From Psychrobacter sp. APC 3426 (lineage in GTDB: Bacteria > Pseudomonadota > Gammaproteobacteria > Pseudomonadales > Moraxellaceae): a stretch of DNA of 64,000 nt. How positions within the stretch are numbered: the first letter of the stretch is position 1; each line of letters opens with the position of its first letter. Shown piece by piece: positions 37,276 through 46,200 of this stretch. Under the pieces are notes generated by a model that was not told the DNA's origin, did no database searches, and saw only the letters and a program-made list of their open reading frames with translations. Made by a program: the position numbers and the translations under genes. The DNA lies in assembly GCF_030408035.1 (NCBI RefSeq), contig NZ_JASDCF010000011.1:31223-95222 (forward strand). Direction: 5' to 3'.

Positions 37276-37710
37276 CTACTTCACTATCACTATATTAGGA
37301 TTACGCGCTCGTATTTCTTGGTAAAATAGCAGTTTGTCTTTTGGTGATATCAATACCTTTTTATTTTTATAGTCTATCTCAAGTCTATCTAACGATAGGG
37401 CTGGTGCAGAAATCATATTTCGAGTTGGAGCAATATAAGTAATGTCTGTAAGCTTAATACGCTGCGTAGAAAAACCATTATCTATAAGAATTTGATCGTC
37501 TGATAACGTATATTTCGTACCAAAAAACGGCATAAGCATTAAGGCTATAAGAGGTAGGAAAATAAATGCCAAAAAAATACTGTTAGCTAACGAACCGTTT
37601 TCGCTTTTTTTCCATTGCCAAAATGGAACGGCAATCATCAGAAAGCTACCACCCCAGAGCATAAATGCAATCCAAAAATCAATTTTAGATGTAAATACAA
37701 TGTCTGCCAT
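37276..37710 (-). CDS. Membrane protein with bacterial PH domain (bPH_4-like)
   Basis: 144 residues with two N-terminal membrane helices (about 11-30 and 42-63), then a domain that matches the small bacterial pleckstrin-homology type: YTLSDDQILIDNGFSTQRI, LTDITYIAPTRNMISAPALS, LDRLEIDYKNKKVLISPKD, FYQEIRARNP. The domain probably faces the cytosol. Its function is unknown. It is convergent with the xerD-DUF3817 side and appears monocistronic. Confidence 0.75.
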   Translation of the reverse strand: MADIVFTSKIDFWIAFMLWGGSFLMIAVPFWQWKKSENGSLANSIFLAFIFLPLIALMLMPFFGTKYTLSDDQILIDNGFSTQRIKLTDITYIAPTRNMISAPALSLDRLEIDYKNKKVLISPKDKLLFYQEIRARNPNIVIVK

Positions 37711-37914
37711 AGAATATTTTATAGTTGGCTAAATCGGATTTAAGTTTAGCAAGAATGATCAATCTTATCTTTAACTATGATAAGTTTTAAATGAATCCCT
37801 AGCTGCAAACCTGCCCTTTTCTCGTTACAATAGCCTCAATAAAATGCATCATGATATGCACGCTGTCCAATTGAGCAGCGCACCCCTTTTACTTATCCAA
37901 TATCTGAGAATCCC

Positions 37915-38523
37915 ATGAGCCATAGACCCCCTGCTGACCTATTAAAAAACGCTGAACACTGGCGTGAAGATATTAACTTTCGCCAAGACGTATTGGGCAA
38001 GCCGTTTGATTTTGCGACCACGTGGGGTATTTTTTCGCCGCAAAAGCTCGATGATGGTAGCTTAATGTTGCTTGACTATGTGGATTTTCAAGCGGACGAT
38101 GATTCGATAGACTTGGGCTGTGGCTATGGCGTGCTCGGTATGACAGCGGCGCGTGAATGTCCGAACGGTCAGCATACCTTGATTGATAAAGACTTTATGG
38201 CGGTAGAATATGCGCGTCTGAATTGTGAAAAAAACGGTCTGAAAAATGTCGATGTGCGTTTATCAAATGGCTTCAACCACGTGGCAAAAGACAAAGACTT
38301 TAGCCTTGTGATGTCGAACTTGCCAGCCAAAGTAGGCAAAGAGCAGCATTATCTGTATTTCCTCGATGCCTATGCGCGCATGCGTCAAGGTGGGCGTTTT
38401 TATGTGGTGACAATTAATGGTTTACGCCAGTTTATGAAGCGTTCATTTACCGAGGTGTTTGGCAATAGCGAAAAGGTCAAACAAGGTAAGACTTATACCA
38501 TTACGATGGCAACCAAAGACTAG
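37915..38523 (+). CDS. MTS-type methyltransferase, RsmC-like
   Basis: 202 residues of the methyltransferase-small family. SAM-binding motif I is SIDLGCGYGVLGMTAA (about 64-79), motif II is TLIDKDFMAVEYARLN. The catalytic NPPY/NPPF position reads SNLPAK, as in a subset of these proteins whose targets are unclear. TTWGIFSPQKLDDGSLMLLDY before motif I is the usual RsmC/RlmG lead-in. A target in rRNA is plausible but unproven. Confidence 0.78.
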   Translation: MSHRPPADLLKNAEHWREDINFRQDVLGKPFDFATTWGIFSPQKLDDGSLMLLDYVDFQADDDSIDLGCGYGVLGMTAARECPNGQHTLIDKDFMAVEYARLNCEKNGLKNVDVRLSNGFNHVAKDKDFSLVMSNLPAKVGKEQHYLYFLDAYARMRQGGRFYVVTINGLRQFMKRSFTEVFGNSEKVKQGKTYTITMATKD

Positions 38524-38642
38524 TAGTCAAATCGCTATAAGCGCGCTACCGCGTCGACCTCTTTTGACATACTAGGGTATAGTCTGCAATCGATTTCCTT
38601 GTATCGCCACTATCTAGATTTGACTATCCCTTATCAAGCATA

Positions 38643-38681
38643 AAAAAACACGCTAAAGTTATCGGCTTTAGCGTGTTTTTT
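38643..38681. terminator. Strong bidirectional terminator
   Basis: AAAAAACACGCTAAAG (38643-38658) and CTTTAGCGTGTTTTTT (38666-38681) form a perfect 16-bp stem with a seven-base loop. It serves the methyltransferase gene on the plus strand and lptG on the minus strand. Confidence 0.93.
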
Positions 38682-38699
38682 ATGTCTGAAAGCTTTTGG

Positions 38700-39905
38700 T
38701 TACATTTGCCGTTTTATCAGATAAAAGCCCAACGCGGCACTCCCAAGTATCGGTAATAGCACCATCAACATGGGTGAGAACCCAGTCGCTAATGAGACAA
38801 AACCAACCAAGTCTTGTACGTAACTAAACAACAAGCCAAATAGCAAAGCGACGACGATTCGTAAGCCCAGACTATGCGTACGCAGTGAGCCAAAGACGAA
38901 TGAGCAAGCAACAATCACTAGCGATAAAATCGATAGCGGTGAGAGTAGCTTTTGCCAAAATGCCAGCTCATGCTCTAAAGAGCGCTTGCCTTGCCCACGC
39001 ATAAACTGACGATGCTCGTAAAGCTGCGTAAGCGATAAATCCTCTGCTTTGCGCGTGAGTAAGTACACCGATTCAGGCGCAAACGGCAGGCTGAGCGTAT
39101 CTGATGGTGAGATGTCTTGGCTGCTCTCAAAACCTTGATTGATGTTGAGTTTGGTCATGTTGTTTAGCTGCCACTCGTAACGATATTGCTCGCTCGGTTT
39201 GCCATCGGTAGTCGCTAGAGATTTACGACCGATATATTGCCCACCCTCGGCATGTATAGCACTTTGCAAGTTACCATTACTATCTAAGTGCCAGCGCTTA
39301 ACCTCGCCGATATTGCCTCGTACATCTGCATAATCGATATACAAAATATCGCTGCCATCTGACTTCGTATTACCACTCTCTAGACTCTCAAAGCGTGGTT
39401 GCATCGTCCAATAGCCGCGTACAGAAGTGACCAACGAGCTGCTGTCTTCGTCATTAATATCTTTTGCCAATTGATTCGAATACGGCAGCACAAACTGATT
39501 GATTGCCAGTGCGAGCAGCACAAAAATCAGAGCCGGTTGCAGCACCCAACCAACGATACGATAGATACTGACGCCAGCGGCGCGCATGACCACCAGCTCG
39601 CTTTTATTGGCCAGCAGACCCAAACCCACCACTGCGCCAAGTAGCGCTCCTGTCGGAATAAACTGCTCTAAGAAATAGGGCGAACGGTAAAAGATATACT
39701 TAATCGCCTCACTCATCGTATAACTGTCATCTAGCGAATCAAGCTCTGATAAATAGGAGAATATAAGCTGTAATGCCCACAAACCGATGACCGCGCCAAT
39801 AATAGCCAGCAAGGCATTGCGTTTAACATAACGCCCCAGTACTTTGAGACTGCCTGGCTTTTTTGCCAAGGGTTCAGCAGCAGAGTTTGTAAATAAGGAG
39901 CGCAT
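38700..39905 (-). CDS. lptG: LPS export permease LptG
   Basis: Inner-membrane subunit of the LptB2FG ABC transporter that extracts LPS. 401 residues with six predicted membrane helices, three at each end (about 33-53, 73-95, 110-140; then about 315-335, 343-365, 375-395), and a periplasmic beta-jellyroll between them. GALLGAVVGLGLLANKSELVVMRAAGVSIYRI is the conserved coupling-helix region. Its ATG overlaps the stop of lptF by one base (TAATG), which implies translational coupling. Confidence 0.95.
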   Translation of the reverse strand: MRSLFTNSAAEPLAKKPGSLKVLGRYVKRNALLAIIGAVIGLWALQLIFSYLSELDSLDDSYTMSEAIKYIFYRSPYFLEQFIPTGALLGAVVGLGLLANKSELVVMRAAGVSIYRIVGWVLQPALIFVLLALAINQFVLPYSNQLAKDINDEDSSSLVTSVRGYWTMQPRFESLESGNTKSDGSDILYIDYADVRGNIGEVKRWHLDSNGNLQSAIHAEGGQYIGRKSLATTDGKPSEQYRYEWQLNNMTKLNINQGFESSQDISPSDTLSLPFAPESVYLLTRKAEDLSLTQLYEHRQFMRGQGKRSLEHELAFWQKLLSPLSILSLVIVACSFVFGSLRTHSLGLRIVVALLFGLLFSYVQDLVGFVSLATGFSPMLMVLLPILGSAALGFYLIKRQM

Positions 39906-41275
39906 TACGACTGCCCTCCTTTTGTGCCATCATTTGGATTGGAGATGCCATTGGTTGCAGTAGTCGCCAAGGCATGTTGTTGTTTGCGAAAGCGCAAGCG
40001 ATGCTGCACACGGCTACCCCAATTCATATAAAGTGCCAACGCCATAAACCCTAAAATCAGCCACGCATACGCCCACACGCTAACACTGCCTTTGCTCACA
40101 GCATTTTTTAGCGAAATAATACCCAGCGCACAGCTAACAAACAATAAAATCGCTGGAAACAAACGCAGCCATCGACCTTGCCGTGGACGCACTTGTGCAA
40201 GCGGTACGGCGAGCATCGGCGCAATAATCATTAACCACGGTAGTGCCAAGCGGTAGCCAAGCTCGCTTTGTGCCGCTCGCAGCGCATTGGTATTGATCAC
40301 TTGCGCGCTACCACTACCCGTACTCGTCGCCGCTTGCCACAACGGACCAATCGCTTGCGTTTCGATATTGTCTTCAGTGATAACTTCTTTAGATGATTCG
40401 GTCAAGGTGATACGGTAGCGATCGAAGCCTACTTGATTATACTTTAGGCTGCCCGCTCCGACTTCATAACGACGTCCTTGGAATAAATCCAGTTGAGTGA
40501 CGCCGCTACCGCCTGTATCGACTTGCTCAGCGCGCTTGGCTAACGTAATAGTATCTTTGCTAATATTGCTACTTACCAGTGCTTTGGGTAACTCTGGAAT
40601 ATTTAATTGCTCAGCAGTGTCAGCATCAATAGTATTTTGGACATCGACCGCATTGTTTTTATCGAGCTCACTTTTATCCATCTCACTTTTAGCAACATCA
40701 TTCGCAGCAGCATTTTTCGCCTTGCTGCCTTTTTCTTGCTTTTCTGATTGAATAAGCACCACGTCTTGCAGCTGCTTTTTATCATCGCTGAGACTGCCTA
40801 CATACAGATGATAATTGCCACTGCTGATAAACTCATTGGGACGAATCAAGTCAAAGGCGCTGTTCAATGCTTGCTGCTGCCAAACCGCCTCGGATGAGCG
40901 CACACCCCAAGGCTTACCCACTATAGATAACGCCGCTTCACCAACAAACAATGCCAAAATTAATGGAGTCATCAATCTTGCAAGCTTACCGCGCGACACA
41001 CCGCTGGCATTAATGACTGCCATCTCTTGATCGACGTATAAGCGACCGAACACCAGCATCAAGGCGATAAAAAACGCCAATGGCAGGATAAGCTCTAAGA
41101 AATACGGCAGATTATAACCAATGATGGTAAACAATAAGCTGATGTCTAGATTGCCTTCCGCTGCAATACCAAAGTAGCGAATCAGGCGACCGCCAAGCAT
41201 CATTACCACTAAAAACCCCAATACCAAAGCGGTGGTTGAGGCAACTTGTTGGGTCATGTAGCGGCGTAATATCAC
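39905..41275 (-). CDS. lptF: LPS export permease LptF
   Basis: Partner of LptG. The start is placed at a GTG (41275) because it gives MILRRYMTQQVAST, the normal LptF N-terminus; the frame is open to an ATG at 41344 that would add 23 unusual residues. The coupling region is FGRLYVDQEMAVINASGVSRGKLARL. A low-complexity Lys/Asp/Ala insert at about 176-235 lies in the periplasmic domain and makes this protein (456 residues) much longer than E. coli LptF (366). Three C-terminal helices follow LGYRLALPWLMIIAPMLAVPLAQVRPRQGR. Confidence 0.92.
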   Translation of the reverse strand: MILRRYMTQQVASTTALVLGFLVVMMLGGRLIRYFGIAAEGNLDISLLFTIIGYNLPYFLELILPLAFFIALMLVFGRLYVDQEMAVINASGVSRGKLARLMTPLILALFVGEAALSIVGKPWGVRSSEAVWQQQALNSAFDLIRPNEFISSGNYHLYVGSLSDDKKQLQDVVLIQSEKQEKGSKAKNAAANDVAKSEMDKSELDKNNAVDVQNTIDADTAEQLNIPELPKALVSSNISKDTITLAKRAEQVDTGGSGVTQLDLFQGRRYEVGAGSLKYNQVGFDRYRITLTESSKEVITEDNIETQAIGPLWQAATSTGSGSAQVINTNALRAAQSELGYRLALPWLMIIAPMLAVPLAQVRPRQGRWLRLFPAILLFVSCALGIISLKNAVSKGSVSVWAYAWLILGFMALALYMNWGSRVQHRLRFRKQQHALATTATNGISNPNDGTKGGQS

Positions 41276-41533
41276 AATAGGTACTCTTAAACAGTTGGTA
41301 TGCGCGCGGTTGGTTGCAGGATAAGTTGTCAGAATTATAGTCAATAGTGCTGCATCACAGCTATAGCGATCGATCAGCTACTTAGTAATCTACTCATTAA
41401 TAACCAGATACCTAACTAAATAGATAGCGACATCTCTGAGCGACTGATTCGTAATGACACACAAACACAAGGCAATAGATATAACCGTTAATGCTAGCAT
41501 GTTTTGCTAAATAATGGCTGTGAAAAATGTGCT

Positions 41534-41554
41534 AAAACATTACCTAACCCTTGC
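41534..41554. repeat. 21-bp direct repeat, copy 1
   Basis: Begins AAAACATTACCTAACCCTTG and ends in C; identical to 41748-41768. The preceding AATGT six bases before ACATT makes a small inverted repeat. Confidence 0.8.
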
Positions 41555-41747
41555 TAACTGCGCATTAGTAGTCGATTATAAGGCTCTCTATTGGCTTGCG
41601 TATATATTGATAAAAGTAATAAGAAATATTGACTTTTTGAGCGATATATTTGTAGATTTATGAAGGTTTTGATTTTTCTAGGATATTTATCACCCATACT
41701 TAAAACTGGCAATCATACTTGGTAAGATTACGCAGCAAATGTATACG

Positions 41748-41768
41748 AAAACATTACCTAACCCTTGC
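41748..41768. repeat. 21-bp direct repeat, copy 2
   Basis: Exact second copy, 214 bp from the first and about 270 bp before the pepA ATG. AATGT lies eight bases before ACATT here. Confidence 0.8.
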
Positions 41769-42036
41769 CGACAGCACGCCGATTACCTGATATGCTACAC
41801 TACAACGATAGCCCAATACGTTAATAACTCTAAATTCTAATACGTTGGGCATTATAGCTTCATGGCTTTGTTATTCTATTCTATGTCAATCACTTTGGGT
41901 GAATGGTACACCAATATAGAATGAGTGATACTCAGTCATGCGTGCAATATCTGCTTTAGCTATATATCTCATTGCTACTATCAACTAAATATCTGATTTA
42001 CGATTTTAATCTCACCATTCTAATAAGGATAACTAT

Positions 42037-43698
42037 ATGAATATTAAATTATCTCAACACCTACCAAAAACTCATACACAAAAAATACTTAAAAAAGAAG
42101 CCAAGAGTAAAGATGAGGCTTGCCTGGTTGTTTTAGTGGATGACAAGAAAAACATCCTTGCCGAATCTGCGTTAGCTGACTACAGCGCACGTATTGAGCA
42201 ATTGATTGAGGTGTCGCATTTTAAGGGCAAAGCTTGCGAAACCGTTGCTGATTACGCCCTAGCAGGTGATAAAAAAACCACCAAGCAAAACCCTGTTCAG
42301 CTACTTTTAGTCGGTGTTGGCGATACTGACAAACTGAGCAATACTGTATTGCAAAAAATTGCTAAGACCATTTATAGCAGCACACAAAAGCGTGTGGCAT
42401 CTATCACTGTTGCGTTGGGTGATGCGTTAGAAGAAAATCAATTTGGTCAATTCGCTCTTAATTTGTTGGCAGCGAGCTATCGTTTTGATAAGTATAAGTC
42501 TGAGCAGACCACGCCGGTACTTAACGATATCTATCTGGTCGCTGATGAGTCACTACAGCCGGCGCTAGAGTTTGCACAGGCGGTATTTACTGGTCAAAGC
42601 TTGACCCGTGACGTGGCCAATGAGCCAGGCAACATCTGCTTTCCAGCATATATGGCAGAACAAGCTGAAGCGCTTGCAAAGACCTATCCTGACCTATTGA
42701 AAGTGACAGTGCTTGGTGAAGACCAGATGTCAGCGCTAGGCATGAATTGCTTCTTATCGGTGGCGCAAGGCTCTACCAAAGAAGGCAAGTTGGTACTGAT
42801 GGAGTATCGCGGCAAATCCAATTTCAGTGCAGATGCTAGCAAACAAGCAACCAGCAGTGCAAAAGTCGCTGGCGGTTTAAAAGCATTGGCTGATAAACTA
42901 CCGACCAAACTGCCTACTAAGAAATCGGCTAAAAATGCTGACGAAAGCAATGACAATGCGCAAGCTGACCATGATGACGCCCCTATCGTATTGGTCGGTA
43001 AAGGGGTAACCTTTGACTCAGGTGGTATCTCAATCAAGCCAGGTGCGGCGATGGATGAGATGAAGTTTGATATGGGTGGTTCAGCAGCAGTACTCGGTAC
43101 GATGAAAGCGCTTTGTGAAGCGCGCCTACCAATCAACGTTGTTGGCGCTCTCGCTTGCGCAGAAAACATGCCATCAGGTGATGCAACTCGCCCTGGTGAT
43201 ATCGTTAAAGCCATGAACGGCAAGTCAGTTGAAATTTTAAACACTGATGCCGAAGGTCGTTTAGTATTGGCCGACACTTTATGCTACGTACAACGCTATA
43301 ATCCAAAAGCCATCATCGATGTGGCGACATTGACTGGTGCTTGCGTGGTTGCATTAGGTCACGTACGTTCAGCTGTGTTTAGTAATGACGAAGACGTGTT
43401 ATTCGACTTAGAGAACGCCAGTAACCTATCGGGTGATCTCGTTTGGCATATGCCGTTAGATGATGAGTATCAACAACAGCTCGACTCACCTATCGCTGAT
43501 ATGCAAAACATCGGTGGCAAAGGTGGCGGTGCAGTGACTGCTGCATGCTTCTTGTCGCGCTTCGTTGAAGAAGGTCAAGCATGGGCGCACTTAGACATTG
43601 CTGGCACGGCGTGGAATTCAGGTAAAGATAAAGCGGCAACTGGTCGCCCTGTGCCATTATTTATGCAATACTTAAAAAACAGCGCAAACATGGCTTAA
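42037..43698 (+). CDS. pepA: Leucyl aminopeptidase (M17 family)
   Basis: Two-metal cytosolic aminopeptidase; the E. coli protein also binds DNA in Xer recombination at cer. 553 residues, longer than usual (about 500) because of a Lys/Asp/Asn-rich insert at about 261-314 before the catalytic domain. The metal site is intact: GKGVTFDSGG with Lys322 and Asp327, KFDMGGSAAV with Asp345 and NTDAEGRLVLADTLCY. GKGGGAVTAACFL and WAHLDIAGTAW are further signatures. AAGGA precedes the ATG. holC follows after seven bases. Confidence 0.95.
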   Translation: MNIKLSQHLPKTHTQKILKKEAKSKDEACLVVLVDDKKNILAESALADYSARIEQLIEVSHFKGKACETVADYALAGDKKTTKQNPVQLLLVGVGDTDKLSNTVLQKIAKTIYSSTQKRVASITVALGDALEENQFGQFALNLLAASYRFDKYKSEQTTPVLNDIYLVADESLQPALEFAQAVFTGQSLTRDVANEPGNICFPAYMAEQAEALAKTYPDLLKVTVLGEDQMSALGMNCFLSVAQGSTKEGKLVLMEYRGKSNFSADASKQATSSAKVAGGLKALADKLPTKLPTKKSAKNADESNDNAQADHDDAPIVLVGKGVTFDSGGISIKPGAAMDEMKFDMGGSAAVLGTMKALCEARLPINVVGALACAENMPSGDATRPGDIVKAMNGKSVEILNTDAEGRLVLADTLCYVQRYNPKAIIDVATLTGACVVALGHVRSAVFSNDEDVLFDLENASNLSGDLVWHMPLDDEYQQQLDSPIADMQNIGGKGGGAVTAACFLSRFVEEGQAWAHLDIAGTAWNSGKDKAATGRPVPLFMQYLKNSANMA

Positions 43699-43705
43699 TC
43701 GATTT

Positions 43706-44188
43706 ATGAAAATCAGTTTTTATGTTTTAAGTGAGAGTAAAGCCCAAGATTTCTTGGGCTTTATTTGTCAGTTGACCCAAACGGCGCTTAATAAAAGCAC
43801 GCAGTCGTTGCTGATTCTTATTGAAGATGAGGCGTTACTGTCGACGCTTGATGAGGCGCTATGGGCACAAGTTGCCACCAGTTTCATACCGCATCAATGC
43901 CTATCCAACAATGATACTGATATTAAAGATGCTGATATTGCTACAGATGCCATTAACAATCCTTTAGCACCAGTATTGCTTAGCACCTATATGCCAGCAG
44001 GTTTTAACGGTATCGTCCTTAATACCACCATACATCCGGTCAATGACTTTATGGCAGCGACCAGCAATGCTCACCCTACTCGCGTCCTTGAGCTGATAAA
44101 ACCTGATGCTACTAGCGTTCAAGAAGGCCGTAATAAATACAAGCACTACCAGCAGTTAGGCTATGAGTTAACCCACTTTAAAGTATAG
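43706..44188 (+). CDS. holC: DNA polymerase III subunit chi
   Basis: Chi links the clamp loader to SSB. 160 residues. The family pattern is present: ISFYVLSESKAQDFLGFICQL, a central LDEALWAQVATSFIPHQ, LAPVLLSTYMPAGFNGIVLNT, ending RVLELIKPDATSVQEGRNKYKHYQQLGYELTHFKV. An Asn/Asp-rich loop (about 69-88) lengthens the centre. It is located directly after pepA, as in E. coli. Confidence 0.9.
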   Translation: MKISFYVLSESKAQDFLGFICQLTQTALNKSTQSLLILIEDEALLSTLDEALWAQVATSFIPHQCLSNNDTDIKDADIATDAINNPLAPVLLSTYMPAGFNGIVLNTTIHPVNDFMAATSNAHPTRVLELIKPDATSVQEGRNKYKHYQQLGYELTHFKV

Positions 44189-44510
44189 TTTTCTTCTTTT
44201 GCCTAAAAACTTTGATGTTTTGCTGCTTTCATCCTCTTTAATCCTTCTTTTTTCTCACCTCTTCATCTACTAGACCTTATAGATAGGCCAGTTTTTACAC
44301 ACTTGCCATTGCCTATACTTGTCTGCGAATTTCATACTCATTGTTATATTGTCACCTTTTCCTCTGTTTTCATTTGCTCTCTTTTACTTTGATATCTACC
44401 CGCTCCAGTATGACTGGTATGCGAATATCTGAAAAAATGCTACCATCCTCCGATTGGTTTTCTACTTTTATCATTAATTTACTTCTGACTGACTACTCGA
44501 GGGTGTACAA
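44189..44510. other. 322-bp holC-sstT spacer
   Basis: Pyrimidine-rich on the plus strand, with no recognisable hairpin terminator, repeat or gene. The sstT promoter should lie here. Confidence 0.5.
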
Positions 44511-45713
44511 ATGCGTTCATTGATTGCGATGTACCAGCGTATAGGGCTGGTGCCGCTCATTATTATTGGTTTAATATTAGGGGTGCTGATTGGCTGGCTG
44601 GCACCAAATGTCGGTATTGCTTTAGGACTATTGGGTACGCTATTTGTAGGTGCGCTAAAAGCCGTTGCTCCGATATTGGTATTTATTTTAGTCATGGCAG
44701 CGATTAGCCAACATCGCAGTGGTAATGAAGTCTACGTTAAGCCTGTGCTTATCATGTATATGTTCGGCACTTTTTTGGCCGCACTGACGGCAGTGGGCGC
44801 CAGCTTTTTATTCCCGACCGAATTGGTCTTAATAAATGCCAATATTGAGCAAGTTCCACCTGCCAACCTCAAAGAAGTATTGACCAATCTACTCATGAAT
44901 CTGGTTGCAAACCCTGTCAACGCTATCGCTGAAGCCAACTATATCGGTATCTTAGCCTGGGCAATTATCATCGGCTTTGCCTTGCGTCAAGCCAGCGACA
45001 CTGCCCGTACCGTTGTTGGCGATTTTGCTGATGCCATCTCGCAAGTCGTGAAGTGGGTCATTGCTCTCGCACCATTTGGTATCTTAGGTTTGGTTGCCAA
45101 CACGGTCGCTGCGACGGGATTTGCTTCTTTAGCAGGATATGCGCGTATCCTAATGGTGCTAGTCGGTTGTATGCTATTTATCGCTTTAGTCGCCAACCCT
45201 ATTATCGTCCTTGTTAAAACTGGCAAAAACCCTTATCCACTGGTGTTTACTTGCCTGCGTGAGTCAGGGATTACAGCATTCTTTACTCGTAGTTCGGCCG
45301 CTAACATTCCTGTGAACATGAACCTTGCCCGTAAATTGGGTCTGCATGAAGATACTTATTCAGTGACTATCCCACTGGGTGCGACCATTAACATGGCAGG
45401 CGCGGCGATTACCATCAACGTCTTAACGCTAGCAGCTGCTCATACTCTAGGTATCGAAGTAACTTTTGCTTCAGCACTGCTACTAAGTCTCGTTGCAACA
45501 ATCAGTGCTTGCGGCGCATCTGGTGTCGCTGGTGGCTCTTTACTATTGATTCCATTGGCTGCTAGTTTATTTAGTATTCCAAATGACATTGCCATGCAAG
45601 TGGTTGCGATTGGCTTTATCATTGGTGTCATTCAAGACTCTGCAGAAACAGCACTAAACTCTTCAACTGACGTACTATTTACCGCAGCAGCTGATCCTAA
45701 ATATTCGCGTTAA
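44511..45713 (+). CDS. sstT: Serine/threonine:sodium symporter SstT
   Basis: Sodium-coupled uptake of serine and threonine; a dicarboxylate/amino acid:cation symporter family member. 400 residues, almost entirely membrane-embedded. Signatures are [18 protein letters not shown], the hairpin tip [14 protein letters not shown] with its SSA motif, and [35 protein letters not shown] lies seven bases before the ATG. It is monocistronic with a terminator at 45753. Confidence 0.94.
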   Translation: MRSLIAMYQRIGLVPLIIIGLILGVLIGWLAPNVGIALGLLGTLFVGALKAVAPILVFILVMAAISQHRSGNEVYVKPVLIMYMFGTFLAALTAVGASFLFPTELVLINANIEQVPPANLKEVLTNLLMNLVANPVNAIAEANYIGILAWAIIIGFALRQASDTARTVVGDFADAISQVVKWVIALAPFGILGLVANTVAATGFASLAGYARILMVLVGCMLFIALVANPIIVLVKTGKNPYPLVFTCLRESGITAFFTRSSAANIPVNMNLARKLGLHEDTYSVTIPLGATINMAGAAITINVLTLAAAHTLGIEVTFASALLLSLVATISACGASGVAGGSLLLIPLAASLFSIPNDIAMQVVAIGFIIGVIQDSAETALNSSTDVLFTAAADPKYSR

Positions 45714-45752
45714 TTGATAGATATTCAGATTTATAAACTAAGATTCACAAAC

Positions 45753-45788
45753 AAAAAAGGGCCCAATTCATCATTGAGGCCCTTTTTG
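45753..45788. terminator. Terminator between sstT and cbpM
   Basis: AAAAAGGGCC (45754-45763) pairs with GGCCCTTTTT (45778-45787); T runs on both strands make it work for the convergent genes. Confidence 0.85.
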
Positions 45789-45815
45789 TATGTCTACTTT
45801 TTAATATCAAACTGA

Positions 45816-46139
45816 CTATTTTAAATGTTCAATATCCACTTCAATCACCGGTGCTTGCAGGTCTAATTGACGTTTTAACTGGCGTAATTGCTCCACCTCA
45901 TCTAGCAGCTCAAGTATCAAACCAATCGCCGGCACACTGGCTTCAAAGTCACGACTCAGACGTGAGGCGCGGCGTACCGTTGTCAGCTGATAGCCGGTAA
46001 ATTGCTGATGCTCTGGTACATCATACTCAATGATGTTTTCTTCAATCAATGCCAGTACCCATTGATGGTCTTGACCACAGGCAGACACTAGCTCATCTAA
46101 GCTCAATACAATATCGTTTAATTCGGGCGAGTGTTTCAT
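45816..46139 (-). CDS. cbpM: CbpA modulator protein CbpM
   Basis: Small MerR-like-fold protein that binds the J domain of CbpA and inhibits it. 107 residues from the ATG at 46139, chosen because GAGG lies nine bases upstream and the E. coli protein has 101 residues; the frame is open further upstream. VLSLDELVSACGQDHQWVLALIEENIIEY and YQLTTVRRASRLSRDFEASVPAIGLILELLDE match the family. It follows cbpA as expected. Confidence 0.88.
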   Translation of the reverse strand: MKHSPELNDIVLSLDELVSACGQDHQWVLALIEENIIEYDVPEHQQFTGYQLTTVRRASRLSRDFEASVPAIGLILELLDEVEQLRQLKRQLDLQAPVIEVDIEHLK

Positions 46140-46200
46140 AATTATCATCCTCGTTATCTCTTTATTTTCATCGTCTTCAATTGAGCATCCTATCTCTCTA

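Larger units (their letters stand above)
41276..42036. other. Roughly 760-bp divergent lptF-pepA spacer with direct repeats
   Basis: Carries two exact 21-bp direct repeats (41534-41554 and 41748-41768), both just inside an AATGT...ACATT inverted pair, and must contain the promoters of lptFG and pepA. No gene was recognised in it. Confidence 0.6.

Noticed and set aside
42684..43277. 197-codon open frame antisense to pepA
   Set aside because: Shadow of pepA codons; no start site or motif.
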